Below, piece by piece: positions 41,250 through 50,142 of a stretch of DNA of 50,142 nt. The notes beneath the pieces were generated by a model. It saw only the letters and a program-made list of their open reading frames with translations. It did no database searches and was not told the origin of the DNA. Every line of letters starts with the position of its first letter. Position 1 is the stretch's first letter. Both the position numbers and the translations under genes were made by a program. Origin of the DNA: Bacteroidota bacterium (GTDB lineage: Bacteria; Bacteroidota; Bacteroidia; M30B66). The stretch spans positions 1 through 50,142 of the forward strand of contig JAIXUS010000032.1 in assembly GCA_027483445.1 (NCBI GenBank), written 5' to 3'.

Positions 41250-41750
41250 TCTTGTGGTTGAGGTCGTTGGTAGGAGCTGTCGCCTCCATGGGCGAATACC
41301 ATGGTGCTCATCCAAACCGCATAGGGTTGGTCGTGGGTTTCCAAAGGGGCGCGAAAGCCCGTTTGGTCTCCATGAAATGGTCTGGGTATCCATAGGGGCA
41401 GGAACGCCCTTTAGTGCCACTGGCGCGTGGTCGATGGGGTTCAGGGGAGAGCGAAGTCTCCCTGACCATGGGGGTGTTGGGGGTAGCTTGGAGGCTCCCC
41501 TGACTGGTGATGCAACGGTCAAACGATGCACTGGCTCACGAATAACCCACCATGATTTGACCCCAAACAAAGTCGTCGCTGACGCGAAGTTTGTCGGGCA
41601 AAAAAGTGGTTGGGTTTATGGAGTGAGGCAGCGGCTAGAGGGATGCAACGGGAGAGTGCCGCATGAAATGCAAAACGTCTCCCTTGCCAAGATAGCCCCT
41701 GTTTCAAATTTCGCGGACGCAAATTTGTAATACAGGGGACATCTTGCAGT
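41250..41750 (+). ncRNA. Hairpin-dense non-coding stretch, candidate structured RNA or single-strand origin
   Basis: In the 790-base gap 41017-41808 I find no supported gene but many strong stems in series. Examples: CCAAA-GGGC/GCCC-TTTGG at about 41340-41366 around GCGAAA; GGTTCAGGG...AGA/TCTCCCTGACC at about 41436-41465 around GCGAAG; GGGG-AGC/GCTCCCC just after; CGTCGCTGACG near 41575; and nested CCCCTGT/ACAGGGG around AAATTT arms at about 41696-41738. One stem near 41390 keeps a G-T pair only on the plus strand, favouring that orientation. A 166-codon frame crosses it but reads low-complexity Gly/Arg. Confidence 0.35.
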
Positions 41751-41808
41751 CAGCATAAGCGACTAGTTTTGGATGTATTAGACTGGGCCTTTTTCGATGG
41801 ATGGTTCG

Positions 41809-42837
41809 TCACTCATCCTGAAAACTCGAAGGAATGATCCGAGCAAGGCCTTTAAGGTATATCGACGGATCAGTGAGCAGGCTTATTGGAATTCGTGCGA
41901 GATAATTGGGTGTTGGGCCGCCCGCAAGAAAGCGCTGTGATAACAGCGAGCGATTTTGGTCTTGTCCTTTTTGAAGATAACTTGAAGGTAGAGGGCCAGC
42001 CAAAAGCACCCCGCCATGTGCGCCATATGCGAGCGTTAGATTGCGAATAAAGCTGCCCAATAAATTGCACCATGTTTCTATTGCGACCTTTGCCCAAACG
42101 CTGTCACGACTGTCAGACTCTGATTTGTCTAAGAGGGTTCGTGCTTCTAACGTACCATCAGGTTCTGCACTATTAATTGCACAAATCGCTTTATATATTG
42201 CCATGACGCCATGTCCTGAAAGGACGTCTTGAGCGGTAAGCGGTCGCAAAATTTTTCTCTCTACTTGTTCTAAGATGATTGCTTCCTCTTTTGTTTGAGG
42301 CGCTATTTCAAGATGTCCACCTTCGGATTGGATTGGCACCCAAGTATTTTGATTCTTCATGTCAACTAAGAACAGCCCAGAGACACCTACGCCTGACCGC
42401 ACGCTAACGACAAGGATAGGATAGCCATCAAGCGGGATACCACTCTTTAATATTAGACGTGTTTGGATTGTTGCTGGTGCCCCATAAGAGAGTGCCATCA
42501 TGTCGTTTAATACATCGAGTGTACGGACGCCCAGTTTTGCCTTTAACTCGTCAATTTTGAATTGCCAGCTTGCGTCCATCATCGTGATTTCAATACTGGG
42601 GTCGATCACGAACGAAGGGACGGACAACATAACGTGGCTGTCTTTTGGCTTCATCCCACGCTGTCGCATAAAATCTTTGATTGCGAATTCCAGCGGGTGA
42701 GCATGTTTGTTTAGGCTATCGGTCGGAACAACGACAATCTTCGTGTCGTCATTCAGATCATCGCTCGCGACGGAAAACTTGAGACGGGTTCTGCCGAAGT
42801 CGCAAAGGACAATTTTTGAACAAATTTCGTGGTGCAT
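41809..42837 (-). CDS. Divergent glucokinase-like (ASKHA-fold) protein
   Basis: 342 aa. Several glucokinase (Glk) blocks are recognisable: VLNDMMALSYGAP near 110 (the catalytic Asp region), SGVGVSGLFLVD near 150, SEGGHLEIAPQTKEEAIILEQVE near 170, VLSGHGVMAIYKA near 205, WCNLLGSFIRNLTLAYGAHGGVLLAG near 265 and YLARIPISLLTDP near 320. The phosphate-binding motif normally GDIGGTN is CDFGRTR (residues 13-19), so kinase activity is doubtful. It may be a regulatory or repurposed sugar-binding protein. Unusual cargo for a mobilizable element. It is divergent from the next gene. Confidence 0.72.
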   Translation of the reverse strand: MHHEICSKIVLCDFGRTRLKFSVASDDLNDDTKIVVVPTDSLNKHAHPLEFAIKDFMRQRGMKPKDSHVMLSVPSFVIDPSIEITMMDASWQFKIDELKAKLGVRTLDVLNDMMALSYGAPATIQTRLILKSGIPLDGYPILVVSVRSGVGVSGLFLVDMKNQNTWVPIQSEGGHLEIAPQTKEEAIILEQVERKILRPLTAQDVLSGHGVMAIYKAICAINSAEPDGTLEARTLLDKSESDSRDSVWAKVAIETWCNLLGSFIRNLTLAYGAHGGVLLAGPLPSSYLQKGQDQNRSLLSQRFLAGGPTPNYLARIPISLLTDPSIYLKGLARIIPSSFQDE

Positions 42838-42923
42838 ATTGTGTTCTCTTTTTATTGTCTCTATTTCCCCGCCGTTCTAAGTGCAATAGGCACGCCCGTG
42901 AAATCAGAAAGAGAGACTTCCCA

Positions 42924-43649
42924 ATGCGTCCACTGTCGCAACTTCAGTCTTTAAGGTGTTGGGCGGACACGTCAAATGCTGAAAGTAATGCAGGTCCTCT
43001 AAAGGAAGAAACTTTAACCGCTTCAGAGGGATTGGGTAGGATTTCTGAAGTATTAAATTTCTCAAGACGCGAAGTTCCATTATATCCAGCTCAACTTGCA
43101 AATTCTTTATGGGATTGGTATAATTATGATGTGTTATACGGAGACCTTACGGTAAGAGAAATACTTGAGAATAGTGGATTGCGTGAAGATGAAGTTCAAT
43201 CTTTGCTACCGAAATCTATTGAAACCGTGCGTGCGCTGGTTTCTGAATTCAAAGCAGCAGCAAAAAATGGCTCAAAAGAAGCATCTGTATCGGCGATGAC
43301 GCTGCCAGATGTTGCTCCTGAAGTTTACCAAGGTAATCGAGGTGGTTCAAAGGACGGTGAAAATATTGTTGAATTTTTGCGACGTGTCTGGATGCCGTGG
43401 ATCGAGGCGGGGGTGCTTAGTCGCAAGGATTTGAGGCGTTTAGATAAAAGGGCCGACGAAGGTGTTGCAAATTGGCTGCGCACGCGTGAGTTGCCTGTTG
43501 ACGTTAGAATTCCAACTAGGGTCGAAGCGATAGACGAGGCTTTTGGAATAAAGAGCCTGTCAGCAGAGGAGCTAAAGGCTCAGATGCGCGAGCATGAAAG
43601 ACTTGGCGCCATCTTGCGCAGGCGTTTAACCGCATTGGAAAAAATTTAA
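42924..43649 (+). CDS. Hypothetical protein (241 aa)
   Basis: ATG 42924 follows an AGAGAG site; the frame is open from 42816, but the upstream part overlaps the start of the divergent glucokinase-like gene. The product is mostly helical and hydrophilic with no signal or membrane segment. There is a Trp/Tyr-rich block (LANSLWDWYNYDVLYGDLTV) and a C-terminal helix rich in Glu/Arg (ELKAQMREHERLGAILRRRL). I recognise no family. The coding region is more AT-rich than the catabolic genes to the left. Confidence 0.6.
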   Translation: MRPLSQLQSLRCWADTSNAESNAGPLKEETLTASEGLGRISEVLNFSRREVPLYPAQLANSLWDWYNYDVLYGDLTVREILENSGLREDEVQSLLPKSIETVRALVSEFKAAAKNGSKEASVSAMTLPDVAPEVYQGNRGGSKDGENIVEFLRRVWMPWIEAGVLSRKDLRRLDKRADEGVANWLRTRELPVDVRIPTRVEAIDEAFGIKSLSAEELKAQMREHERLGAILRRRLTALEKI

Positions 43650-43657
43650 CATATACC

Positions 43658-43701
43658 GTCAACGAAAATAGTTGACATTTATCGATATTGGTTAATGTTA
43701 T
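43658..43701 (+). promoter_or_regulatory. Promoter with overlapping inverted-repeat operator
   Basis: A perfect inverted repeat GTCAAC-N7-GTTGAC (43658-43676) overlaps a consensus -35 TTGACA (43672-43677). An 18-base spacer leads to TGTTAT (43696-43701). A repressor bound to the repeat would cover the -35. It drives the two small cysteine-rich genes that follow. Confidence 0.5.
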
Positions 43702-43735
43702 CTGCAAGACGCGATGTCTTTGTGGGATTACAGCC

Positions 43736-43903
43736 ATGGCAGAGGTATTCACCCCAAACGAGAATTCAGCAGAAGGCGACATGTCGCCAATGCGCCCTGA
43801 AACGCGGATTGAACGCGACACCTGCGACATTTGTAGCCACTGGTATTTTCAAGGTGAAGTGCGCTGCGAAGACTGCCCTTGGTTGATTGAGGAGTCTATA
43901 TAA
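43736..43903 (+). CDS. Small zinc-ribbon protein (55 aa)
   Basis: Short protein with two paired Cys motifs, CDICSHWYFQGEVRCEDC, spaced like a zinc ribbon. An in-frame ATG at 43688 would lengthen it by 16 residues but overlaps the promoter. GGGA precedes the chosen start. Its stop overlaps the start of the next gene (TAATG), so the two are coupled. No family recognised. Confidence 0.5.
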   Translation: MAEVFTPNENSAEGDMSPMRPETRIERDTCDICSHWYFQGEVRCEDCPWLIEESI

Positions 43904-44355
43904 TGGATTGCCCTATTTGCCTTAATCAAAGTTGCGGTGCCAATGCGTGTGACGTGTATGTGCCAGCGAATGACAACTTCAAAAGCGATAAGCGCGTAGT
44001 GGTTGTTCCACATGCAAGTCAACTTTTGACTAAGTCTTGTTATGCTCGTCTTGCAGTCGCCACAGCAAATCTTGGACTGTCACGCCAAGGTATCATCGAT
44101 TGGATGCATGACCGCCTCTATCAAGAGGATGTGGACATTCGGTTTAGGGACGGGACGCCATACATTATCGGTGATGAAGACGTATATGATGCCTTTAATC
44201 ACGATGAAAGTTTCCGCTGGCTTTCTGATTTCATCGCATCGGCTTCCAAGCAACCCATGCAGAAGCCGCACCATACGCTAGAGAGAAGACTGCGACTTTT
44301 GTCTCTAGCGTTTTGTATCGCAAAGCCGAAGGTTGCAAGACACTTTTTGCGATAG
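43903..44355 (+). CDS. Hypothetical protein with N-terminal cysteine cluster (150 aa)
   Basis: The N-terminus has a Cys cluster (MDCPICLNQSCGANACDVY) likely to bind zinc. The rest is a mixed alpha/beta region without known motifs (YARLAVATANLGLSRQGIIDWMHDRLY). Start and stop overlap with the upstream zinc-ribbon gene imply one transcript that ends at the terminator at 44377-44412. Function unknown. Confidence 0.55.
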   Translation: MDCPICLNQSCGANACDVYVPANDNFKSDKRVVVVPHASQLLTKSCYARLAVATANLGLSRQGIIDWMHDRLYQEDVDIRFRDGTPYIIGDEDVYDAFNHDESFRWLSDFIASASKQPMQKPHHTLERRLRLLSLAFCIAKPKVARHFLR

Positions 44356-44376
44356 ACTTTTAGAATTGGTATCTCT

Positions 44377-44412
44377 GAGCCGCGTCATAATCTAAGGCGC
44401 GGTTCCTTTTTT
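44377..44412 (+). terminator. Rho-independent terminator
   Basis: Stem GAGCCGCG (44377-44384)/CGCGGTTC (44398-44405), 8 pairs including one G-T, then CTTTTTT. It lies 22 bases past the stop at 44355. Confidence 0.8.
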
Positions 44413-44483
44413 AACACTTCCCCCCAGACCAAAACAGCGTTCGTGCCATGCAGCCTCATGTCAAAATTGAGGATGCTTTCGCC

Positions 44484-45284
44484 ATGAATGAAGATGCCAA
44501 AATTCCCGTTCGTTACAGCCGCCCCTCTGGCAAACCTCCTGTCACGCAAGATCGTTTGGTGCCTAACAACGTCGCGCAATACCCCGAACCATCGCGACGT
44601 CAAATGGGATCAATGATGAAGTCATTTCTGCTTATGGGGGCTGGGGCTGCGGCTCTGGCCGCCAATGAAAAATTGGCACCTGATGCCTATAAAATCTCTA
44701 CCCTTCTTGGTGAATATGAGGCCAACATTGAAGAGGAGGTCTTTGCTCAAACCAAGGACATTGAAACTTTCTACGCGAACCAATTTGAAGATTACAAAGG
44801 TGAAGTCTCAAAGTATGTGGAGGCAAGCAACATCGCTGTCCGCGCACACAATGATGCAGTCTTACAATACTACAAGGCGGCGTATGATCGGACGCAATTG
44901 CTCGCCCAAGCGGTGTATAACCTTCGCCGCTTTGCTGTGGAGAAATTTATAAATGCTGCTGAGACATTGAACTCAACCGATCTGGCGATTAGTTCGGGCG
45001 CGCTCGCAGGTGGTCGTGTTATTGGCTTGTTTGATCCCAGTCTCGGGGAAGCGTTTCGGCAATACGGCACAACGGGCGGTGAACTTGCGGCGGCGCGTCT
45101 TGAAGAGTTCTTTAATCGTGGAATGGCAATTGAGCTTCCAGATATCGACGATGTTCTGCCTTCACCCGAAGATGTGATTGCTGACCTTGAAGGCATTGCA
45201 TTGCCTGACGCTCCCGCGCCGCCACGCATTCGCGTTTATGGCGAGCGCGCACTTGGTGGTTCTGGCGGCGGCGGGCGCGAATAA
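44484..45284 (+). CDS. Membrane-anchored hypothetical protein of the transfer operon
   Basis: 266 aa from ATG 44484, preceded by GAGGA; an ATG at 44448 adds 12 residues. There is one hydrophobic segment (MMKSFLLMGAGAAALAA, about residues 44-60) with no cleavage site in front, so probably an inner-membrane anchor. A long helical, acidic region follows, probably a coiled coil (EYEANIEEEVFAQTKDIETFY...QFEDYKGEVSKYVEAS). The tail is Pro/Gly-rich. It ends one base before the coupling-protein start. It may supply the membrane anchor that the coupling protein lacks. Not recognised by family. Confidence 0.6.
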   Translation: MNEDAKIPVRYSRPSGKPPVTQDRLVPNNVAQYPEPSRRQMGSMMKSFLLMGAGAAALAANEKLAPDAYKISTLLGEYEANIEEEVFAQTKDIETFYANQFEDYKGEVSKYVEASNIAVRAHNDAVLQYYKAAYDRTQLLAQAVYNLRRFAVEKFINAAETLNSTDLAISSGALAGGRVIGLFDPSLGEAFRQYGTTGGELAAARLEEFFNRGMAIELPDIDDVLPSPEDVIADLEGIALPDAPAPPRIRVYGERALGGSGGGGRE

Positions 45285-45285
45285 A

Positions 45286-46842
45286 ATGTCCCGCAAACGA
45301 TTTGGCGAGAATTTCAGCTTCTTCTCAAATACGCAACGCGATCTGCAACGGCAGTTCGAGCAAACGCGCGCCATCGAGCGCGCGTTTGAAATTGAAAACC
45401 TGATGGCGAATGCAAGTGCCTCTGATCTTCTCGGTGATGGCCGTTTGGCTGACACGAAAGACATTGAAGATGCTGGTCTTTTGAATGGCAAGGGGCTTAT
45501 CGTCGGCGGGTGGGATGGCGAGTTCATCACTTATGATGGTGATGGCTCTCTCATCACATTTCTGCGTGCTGGTGGTGGGAAAAATGTCTGCTTCATCTTC
45601 CCGAATTTGGCGTTCGCCAAAGATCGCTCTTTGGTTATAGTGGATATCAAAGATGGAGAAAATGCATATTGTTCGGCTGACTATCGCCGTGATGGCCTCG
45701 GGCAAAAATGTATATTCTTGAACCCGTATAACTTGCTCGGGTTTTTGAACACTAAGATAAACCCATTGGCTGCGCTATTGGATTTGAAGAACTCTGGCGT
45801 CTCCATTGACTCAGAATATGACGATATTGCTGAAATCATTATCCCGTCGCCACTCAAAAAATCATCGAGTGATTGGGTTGTGTCGGGCGCGCAACAAGTG
45901 ATCGCTTGGTTGCTCAATTATCTGGTCGTCGATGATCCTGAAAATCTGAACCTTGGTTATCTGTGGCAGTTTGTGAATTCTGGCGGGCGCGAACAGGCGG
46001 ACTTTTTTGCCTTCATGAAAGTCTCAAACGATGAAACGGTTGCCGCTCGTGCAAGCATGTATGAAGCAATGGCTTTGGATGCGCCAAAACAATGGCTCGC
46101 CTATATGTCGGAAATCCAAAAGGCGGTTTCCGTGTTCAAGCCTGATACGTCTCTTGAACAATCGACGCGCGCGAATGAGTTTGATTTTGCGGCTTTAAAA
46201 TCTGAGCCGCATACGCTTTATATCGTGTTGCCATCAAAGAAAGTTGAGTCCGCCTCAAAATGGCTTGGGCTAATTCTCAACCATATTATTGAAGCGGTTG
46301 CAGCCGCGAGCGGCGACGTGCGCACCACATTTATCTTAGATGAAATGCCGCAGTATTTTGCGCCTGCGATCTTGAAGGCATTGAGGCTATATCGCGCGCG
46401 CGGGATAAACTTTTGGATGTTCGCACAGTCCAGATTATCCCTTCTATCGCGGTGGAGTAAGGATGCCGTGGGCGAGCTAGAAGACCAAGCGGCTGTCACG
46501 ATCTACAAGAATGTGACTGAACCAAGTGTGCTCAAGGACATTGAATACTGGTCGGGCAACATGACAATCTTAAGTCGTAATGTGGGTCACAACGGCGGTT
46601 TCCAACAATCGGGAAGTGCGGGGCTTTCAGAGTCTAAGCGTAGCGTTTTGCAAGCGGAAGACATTATGGCCTTGAACCAAGACCAGCACATTATCCGTGT
46701 GTCCAACATGCCGCATCTGATCATTGCGGAGACGGTGCCATATTTTGCGGTGCCTGAGTGGAATGAAAACTTAAATGACGTGCGTTCAATGCACAACGGC
46801 GCAAAAGCCCCGTGTGGCAAGACTGAGGGGCAAAATGAATGA
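45286..46842 (+). CDS. Type IV coupling protein (VirD4/TraG-like) without membrane domain
   Basis: 518 aa from ATG 45286; the frame is open from 45178 but overlaps the previous gene. Coupling-protein motifs: Walker-A-like RAGGGKNVCFIFPNLA near 96 followed by SLVIVDIKDGENAY. Also LNPYNLLG near 143, VVSGAQQVIAWLLNYL, and Walker B TTFILDEMPQYF near 345 with the Gln-Ser block FWMFAQSRLSLL. TraG/VirD4 proteins carry two N-terminal membrane helices; here there are none and the protein is shorter than usual. It should bring the relaxase-DNA complex to a mating channel supplied by another element. Confidence 0.85.
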   Translation: MSRKRFGENFSFFSNTQRDLQRQFEQTRAIERAFEIENLMANASASDLLGDGRLADTKDIEDAGLLNGKGLIVGGWDGEFITYDGDGSLITFLRAGGGKNVCFIFPNLAFAKDRSLVIVDIKDGENAYCSADYRRDGLGQKCIFLNPYNLLGFLNTKINPLAALLDLKNSGVSIDSEYDDIAEIIIPSPLKKSSSDWVVSGAQQVIAWLLNYLVVDDPENLNLGYLWQFVNSGGREQADFFAFMKVSNDETVAARASMYEAMALDAPKQWLAYMSEIQKAVSVFKPDTSLEQSTRANEFDFAALKSEPHTLYIVLPSKKVESASKWLGLILNHIIEAVAAASGDVRTTFILDEMPQYFAPAILKALRLYRARGINFWMFAQSRLSLLSRWSKDAVGELEDQAAVTIYKNVTEPSVLKDIEYWSGNMTILSRNVGHNGGFQQSGSAGLSESKRSVLQAEDIMALNQDQHIIRVSNMPHLIIAETVPYFAVPEWNENLNDVRSMHNGAKAPCGKTEGQNE

Positions 46843-47228
46843 CCGCCGAAAAAATCAGGAGTGGTTTCAATCGGGAAGTCGGCAAGACCTCCCATGAAGC
46901 CCAGTTCAGACAACGTGGGGACAGGCTGATTGAACGTGCCAATGCCCATTTTGAAAAGCACTCTGGCGCATGGATCAACAAACGCTATGGCGAGTTGCTG
47001 AAATCGAAGGCCGCGCCGACCCCAGAGTTAACCCCAAATGGCATGCGCGAAAGCGTCTTTCAGAAGGCGCATAAGGCTGCATCTAGGGAGGTATACAGCC
47101 GCCATTTCAACAGGATCAACTCGATCCAAAAGGCGGTCGAGCATGCGGTCAAAGGCAAAGGACAAGTTCAAGAAAAAGTCCAAAAACACCTAGAAAACAA
47201 GGGAAAAAAGAATGAAATCGCAAGATAG
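46839..47228 (+). CDS. Small basic hypothetical protein of the transfer operon
   Basis: 129 aa, rich in Lys, Arg, Gln and His, with no membrane segment. The start overlaps the coupling-protein stop by ATGA, so it is translated with it. The composition suits DNA or RNA binding (FRQRGDRLIERANAHFEKH...VQEKVQKHLENKGKK). No family recognised. Confidence 0.6.
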   Translation: MTAEKIRSGFNREVGKTSHEAQFRQRGDRLIERANAHFEKHSGAWINKRYGELLKSKAAPTPELTPNGMRESVFQKAHKAASREVYSRHFNRINSIQKAVEHAVKGKGQVQEKVQKHLENKGKKNEIAR

Positions 47229-47306
47229 TCTAATAAAACAGAGACTTATCTTCCTTTTTGATTGATTTTATTGGGGTTTTTATGTTATTCTGATGGTAGA
47301 TGGACG

Positions 47307-47336
47307 GTTTTGGCTTGGGCAAGTTACCCCCAAAAC
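47307..47336. terminator. Weak hairpin after the transfer operon
   Basis: GTTTTGG/CCAAAAC arms with an inner GGG/CCC. It lies about 80 bases past the stop at 47228 and before the next gene. A short TTTT occurs nearby on the plus strand. Could be a terminator or a regulatory hairpin for the recombinase operon. Confidence 0.35.
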
Positions 47337-47395
47337 ACTTTTAGAGACATCTAAGCTGAACTCAATTGAGCATTGGCTCTTGAGGGATAATAGAT

Positions 47396-47724
47396 ATGGA
47401 AACGCTAAACGACATTTTTAATGCCAATGGTGACAAATATCGGGCTTTGGTGGCAGAACTCGATGAGTTCGACGCTGCCCGCAAGGATGACGTCATAAAG
47501 ATATTGCTGACCATCTCTGAGCTTTTTGTCGATAACGCCTTTGGGCTGGGCGCGGTGGATCTAGCTATTAAAGCTCGCGATAAATTATCTTCACAAGAGT
47601 CAATTGGATATGATACGATTTTACCTCTCACATTGCATGAGCCTGCCCTCCCTATTGAACCCGAGGATTCAAAGGGTGAGCTGCCTATTAACGCCAAAAA
47701 ACTGACATTTGAGGACTATTCGCC

Positions 47725-47728
<4 letters not shown>
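47396..47728 (+). CDS. Hypothetical protein coupled to the serine recombinase
   Basis: 110 aa, acidic, mostly helical. GAGGG lies 9 bases before the ATG. The stop overlaps the recombinase start (ATGA), so the two are translated together. It may be an accessory or directionality factor for the recombinase; this is inferred from position only, and I see no HTH. Confidence 0.55.
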
Positions 47729-49319
<1,591 letters not shown>

Positions 49320-49500
49320 ATCTGGTTTGGAAGTTTAGTCCAAACGGATCGAGTTGTGGGCTCCACCGAACCCACAAGAGGGCCGCGTATAGACGTCTCA
49401 GCCGAGGGGATCAAGACGGGCGTCGCAGCGGCGCTGCAGCAAGCGTTGTCAGCCGTCTCTTCCATCCGGCATTTCTTGCCAAACAAGGTGTCAGAAACGC

Positions 49501-49548
49501 AAAAGGCCCGCCCGTACCACTTAATGCGGCGAGAGCAGGCCCTTTTTA
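49501..49548 (-). terminator. Hairpin terminator of the TIGR02300-type gene
   Basis: On the minus strand AAAAAGGGCCTGC pairs, with small bulges, with GCGGGCCTTTT around a loop of about 20 bases, ending in TTTT. It lies 40 bases past the stop at 49588. The stretch 49321-49500 shows no gene. Confidence 0.6.
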
Positions 49549-49587
49549 TCGCTTGGCACCCCCCAAAGGCGGCGCAGGCTTTAAGCC

Positions 49588-50106
49588 TTAGCGGGGGTCG
49601 ACGTCATCATCGTCTGGACCGGGAATATCGCCCAGATCGTCGTCGATGAGGTCTTCGTCATCTTCTAGGAAGGGCACTTCATCATCGCCAGCGGTTGGAT
49701 CATCATCGTCCAGCTCTTGCTCAGAGAAGCCTTCGGGCACGTCTGCGCCGCCAGTGCCTTGGTTGATTGGGTCAGACTCTTCATCGTCATCGAGTTCGAG
49801 TGGCGCTTGGTCGACGGCTGCTGCATCGAGCTCTGCCGTGACTTCTTCATGCTCCATTTCGTCTTCGTCCATATCGGGATCGATGACTTTTGCGGGTGCG
49901 TCTTCATCATCCTCTTCAGCGGCCGCAGCCAGCTTGGGATCAAAGGCGGTTAGACGTGCTTTGGCGCGACGGGCTTTGACGGCCTCGTCATCGGGGTCAA
50001 ACACATTGCCACATTTGGGGCACTCTGCAGGCCGCTTGTGTAAGTCATAGAATTTTGCGCCGCAGGCGGGGCACAATTGTTTTTCGCCAAGGTCAATTTT
50101 AGGCAC
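49588..50106 (-). CDS. TIGR02300-type zinc-ribbon / acidic protein
   Basis: 172 aa from the GTG at 50106 (PKIDLGEKQLCPACG), the usual start region of this family. The frame is open to 50136 with an atypical N-terminus. A zinc ribbon (CPACGAKFYDLHKRPAECPKCG, Cys pairs about residues 10-32) is followed by an extremely Asp/Glu-rich low-complexity tail. This family is conserved in Alphaproteobacteria and its role is unknown. The gene is host chromosome outside the island. Confidence 0.85.
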   Translation of the reverse strand: MPKIDLGEKQLCPACGAKFYDLHKRPAECPKCGNVFDPDDEAVKARRAKARLTAFDPKLAAAAEEDDEDAPAKVIDPDMDEDEMEHEEVTAELDAAAVDQAPLELDDDEESDPINQGTGGADVPEGFSEQELDDDDPTAGDDEVPFLEDDEDLIDDDLGDIPGPDDDDVDPR

Positions 50107-50142
50107 TGTTGGGGCTCCACTGGCCGATCGCCACATTGGGAA

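Noticed and set aside
41230-41730. 166-codon open frame on the plus strand
   Set aside because: Low-complexity Gly/Arg/Ser product with no domain and no convincing ribosome site; it runs through the hairpin block, which explains its composition better.
49646-50050. Ser-rich 134-codon frame opposite the TIGR02300-type gene
   Set aside because: It is the antisense of an Asp/Glu-rich region, which always reads as poly-Ser; shadow frame.

Overview
The window looks alphaproteobacterial, most likely from a Caulobacterales/Hyphomonadaceae or sphingomonad-type host. Four TonB-dependent receptors are present, one of the Xanthomonas-Caulobacter class. A TIGR02300-type zinc-ribbon/acidic protein is present, a family I know mainly from Alphaproteobacteria. 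The mobilization genes (MobC, relaxase, coupling protein) resemble those of alphaproteobacterial elements.

The main architectural fact is a 48-base direct repeat of the 3' end of a tRNA-Ala(GGC) gene. One copy is at 1610-1657 and the other lies inside the intact tRNA at 49241-49319. A P4-type tyrosine integrase begins just inside the left copy. A large serine recombinase reads into the right copy, so its last codons are tRNA sequence. The intervening 47.6 kb therefore looks like a genomic island, possibly two elements in tandem that meet near 28.1 kb. Host-side flanks hold a truncated receptor gene with its GntR regulator (left) and the TIGR02300 gene (right).

Left module, 1.6-28 kb. (a) 3.2-14.3 kb, all on the minus strand, is an organophosphorus scavenging locus. 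It has a PhnCED ABC importer, an exported purple-acid-phosphatase-like enzyme, a TonB receptor, a LysR regulator, a PhnZ-like HD-domain diiron oxygenase and an exported PhoD-like phosphatase with a PA14-like domain. No C-P lyase and no PhnY is visible. (b) 14.8-23.2 kb is a catabolic regulon with a TonB receptor, FAH-family enzyme, SnoaL-like protein, SCPx-type thiolase, HSL-type hydrolase, acyl-CoA ligase and TetR repressor. The same three-half-site operator (GGTAC/GTACC) lies in both divergent promoter regions, which ties the transcripts together. (c) 23.6-27.3 kb pairs a TonB receptor with a putatively Tat-exported PLP-dependent class V aminotransferase-fold protein. Decayed genes (acyl-CoA ligase, hipA) lie around it.

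Right module, 28.1-49.2 kb, is a mobilizable element. It has a putative oriT, mobC, a relaxase, a VirD4/TraG-like coupling protein and a serine recombinase, but no mating-pore genes. Its cargo looks defensive: a Fic-RES pair, ArdA antirestriction, and a type IIG restriction-modification protein translationally coupled to a GHKL ATPase with a C-terminal PD-(D/E)XK-like domain. It also carries a divergent glucokinase-like protein, several unrecognised small proteins and a hairpin-dense non-coding stretch at 41.25-41.75 kb.

The best candidates for an undescribed system are the organophosphorus locus, whose PhnZ-like enzyme has a changed substrate residue, and the type IIG/GHKL-nuclease operon. 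All assignments are by eye from translated motifs. No database search was run.
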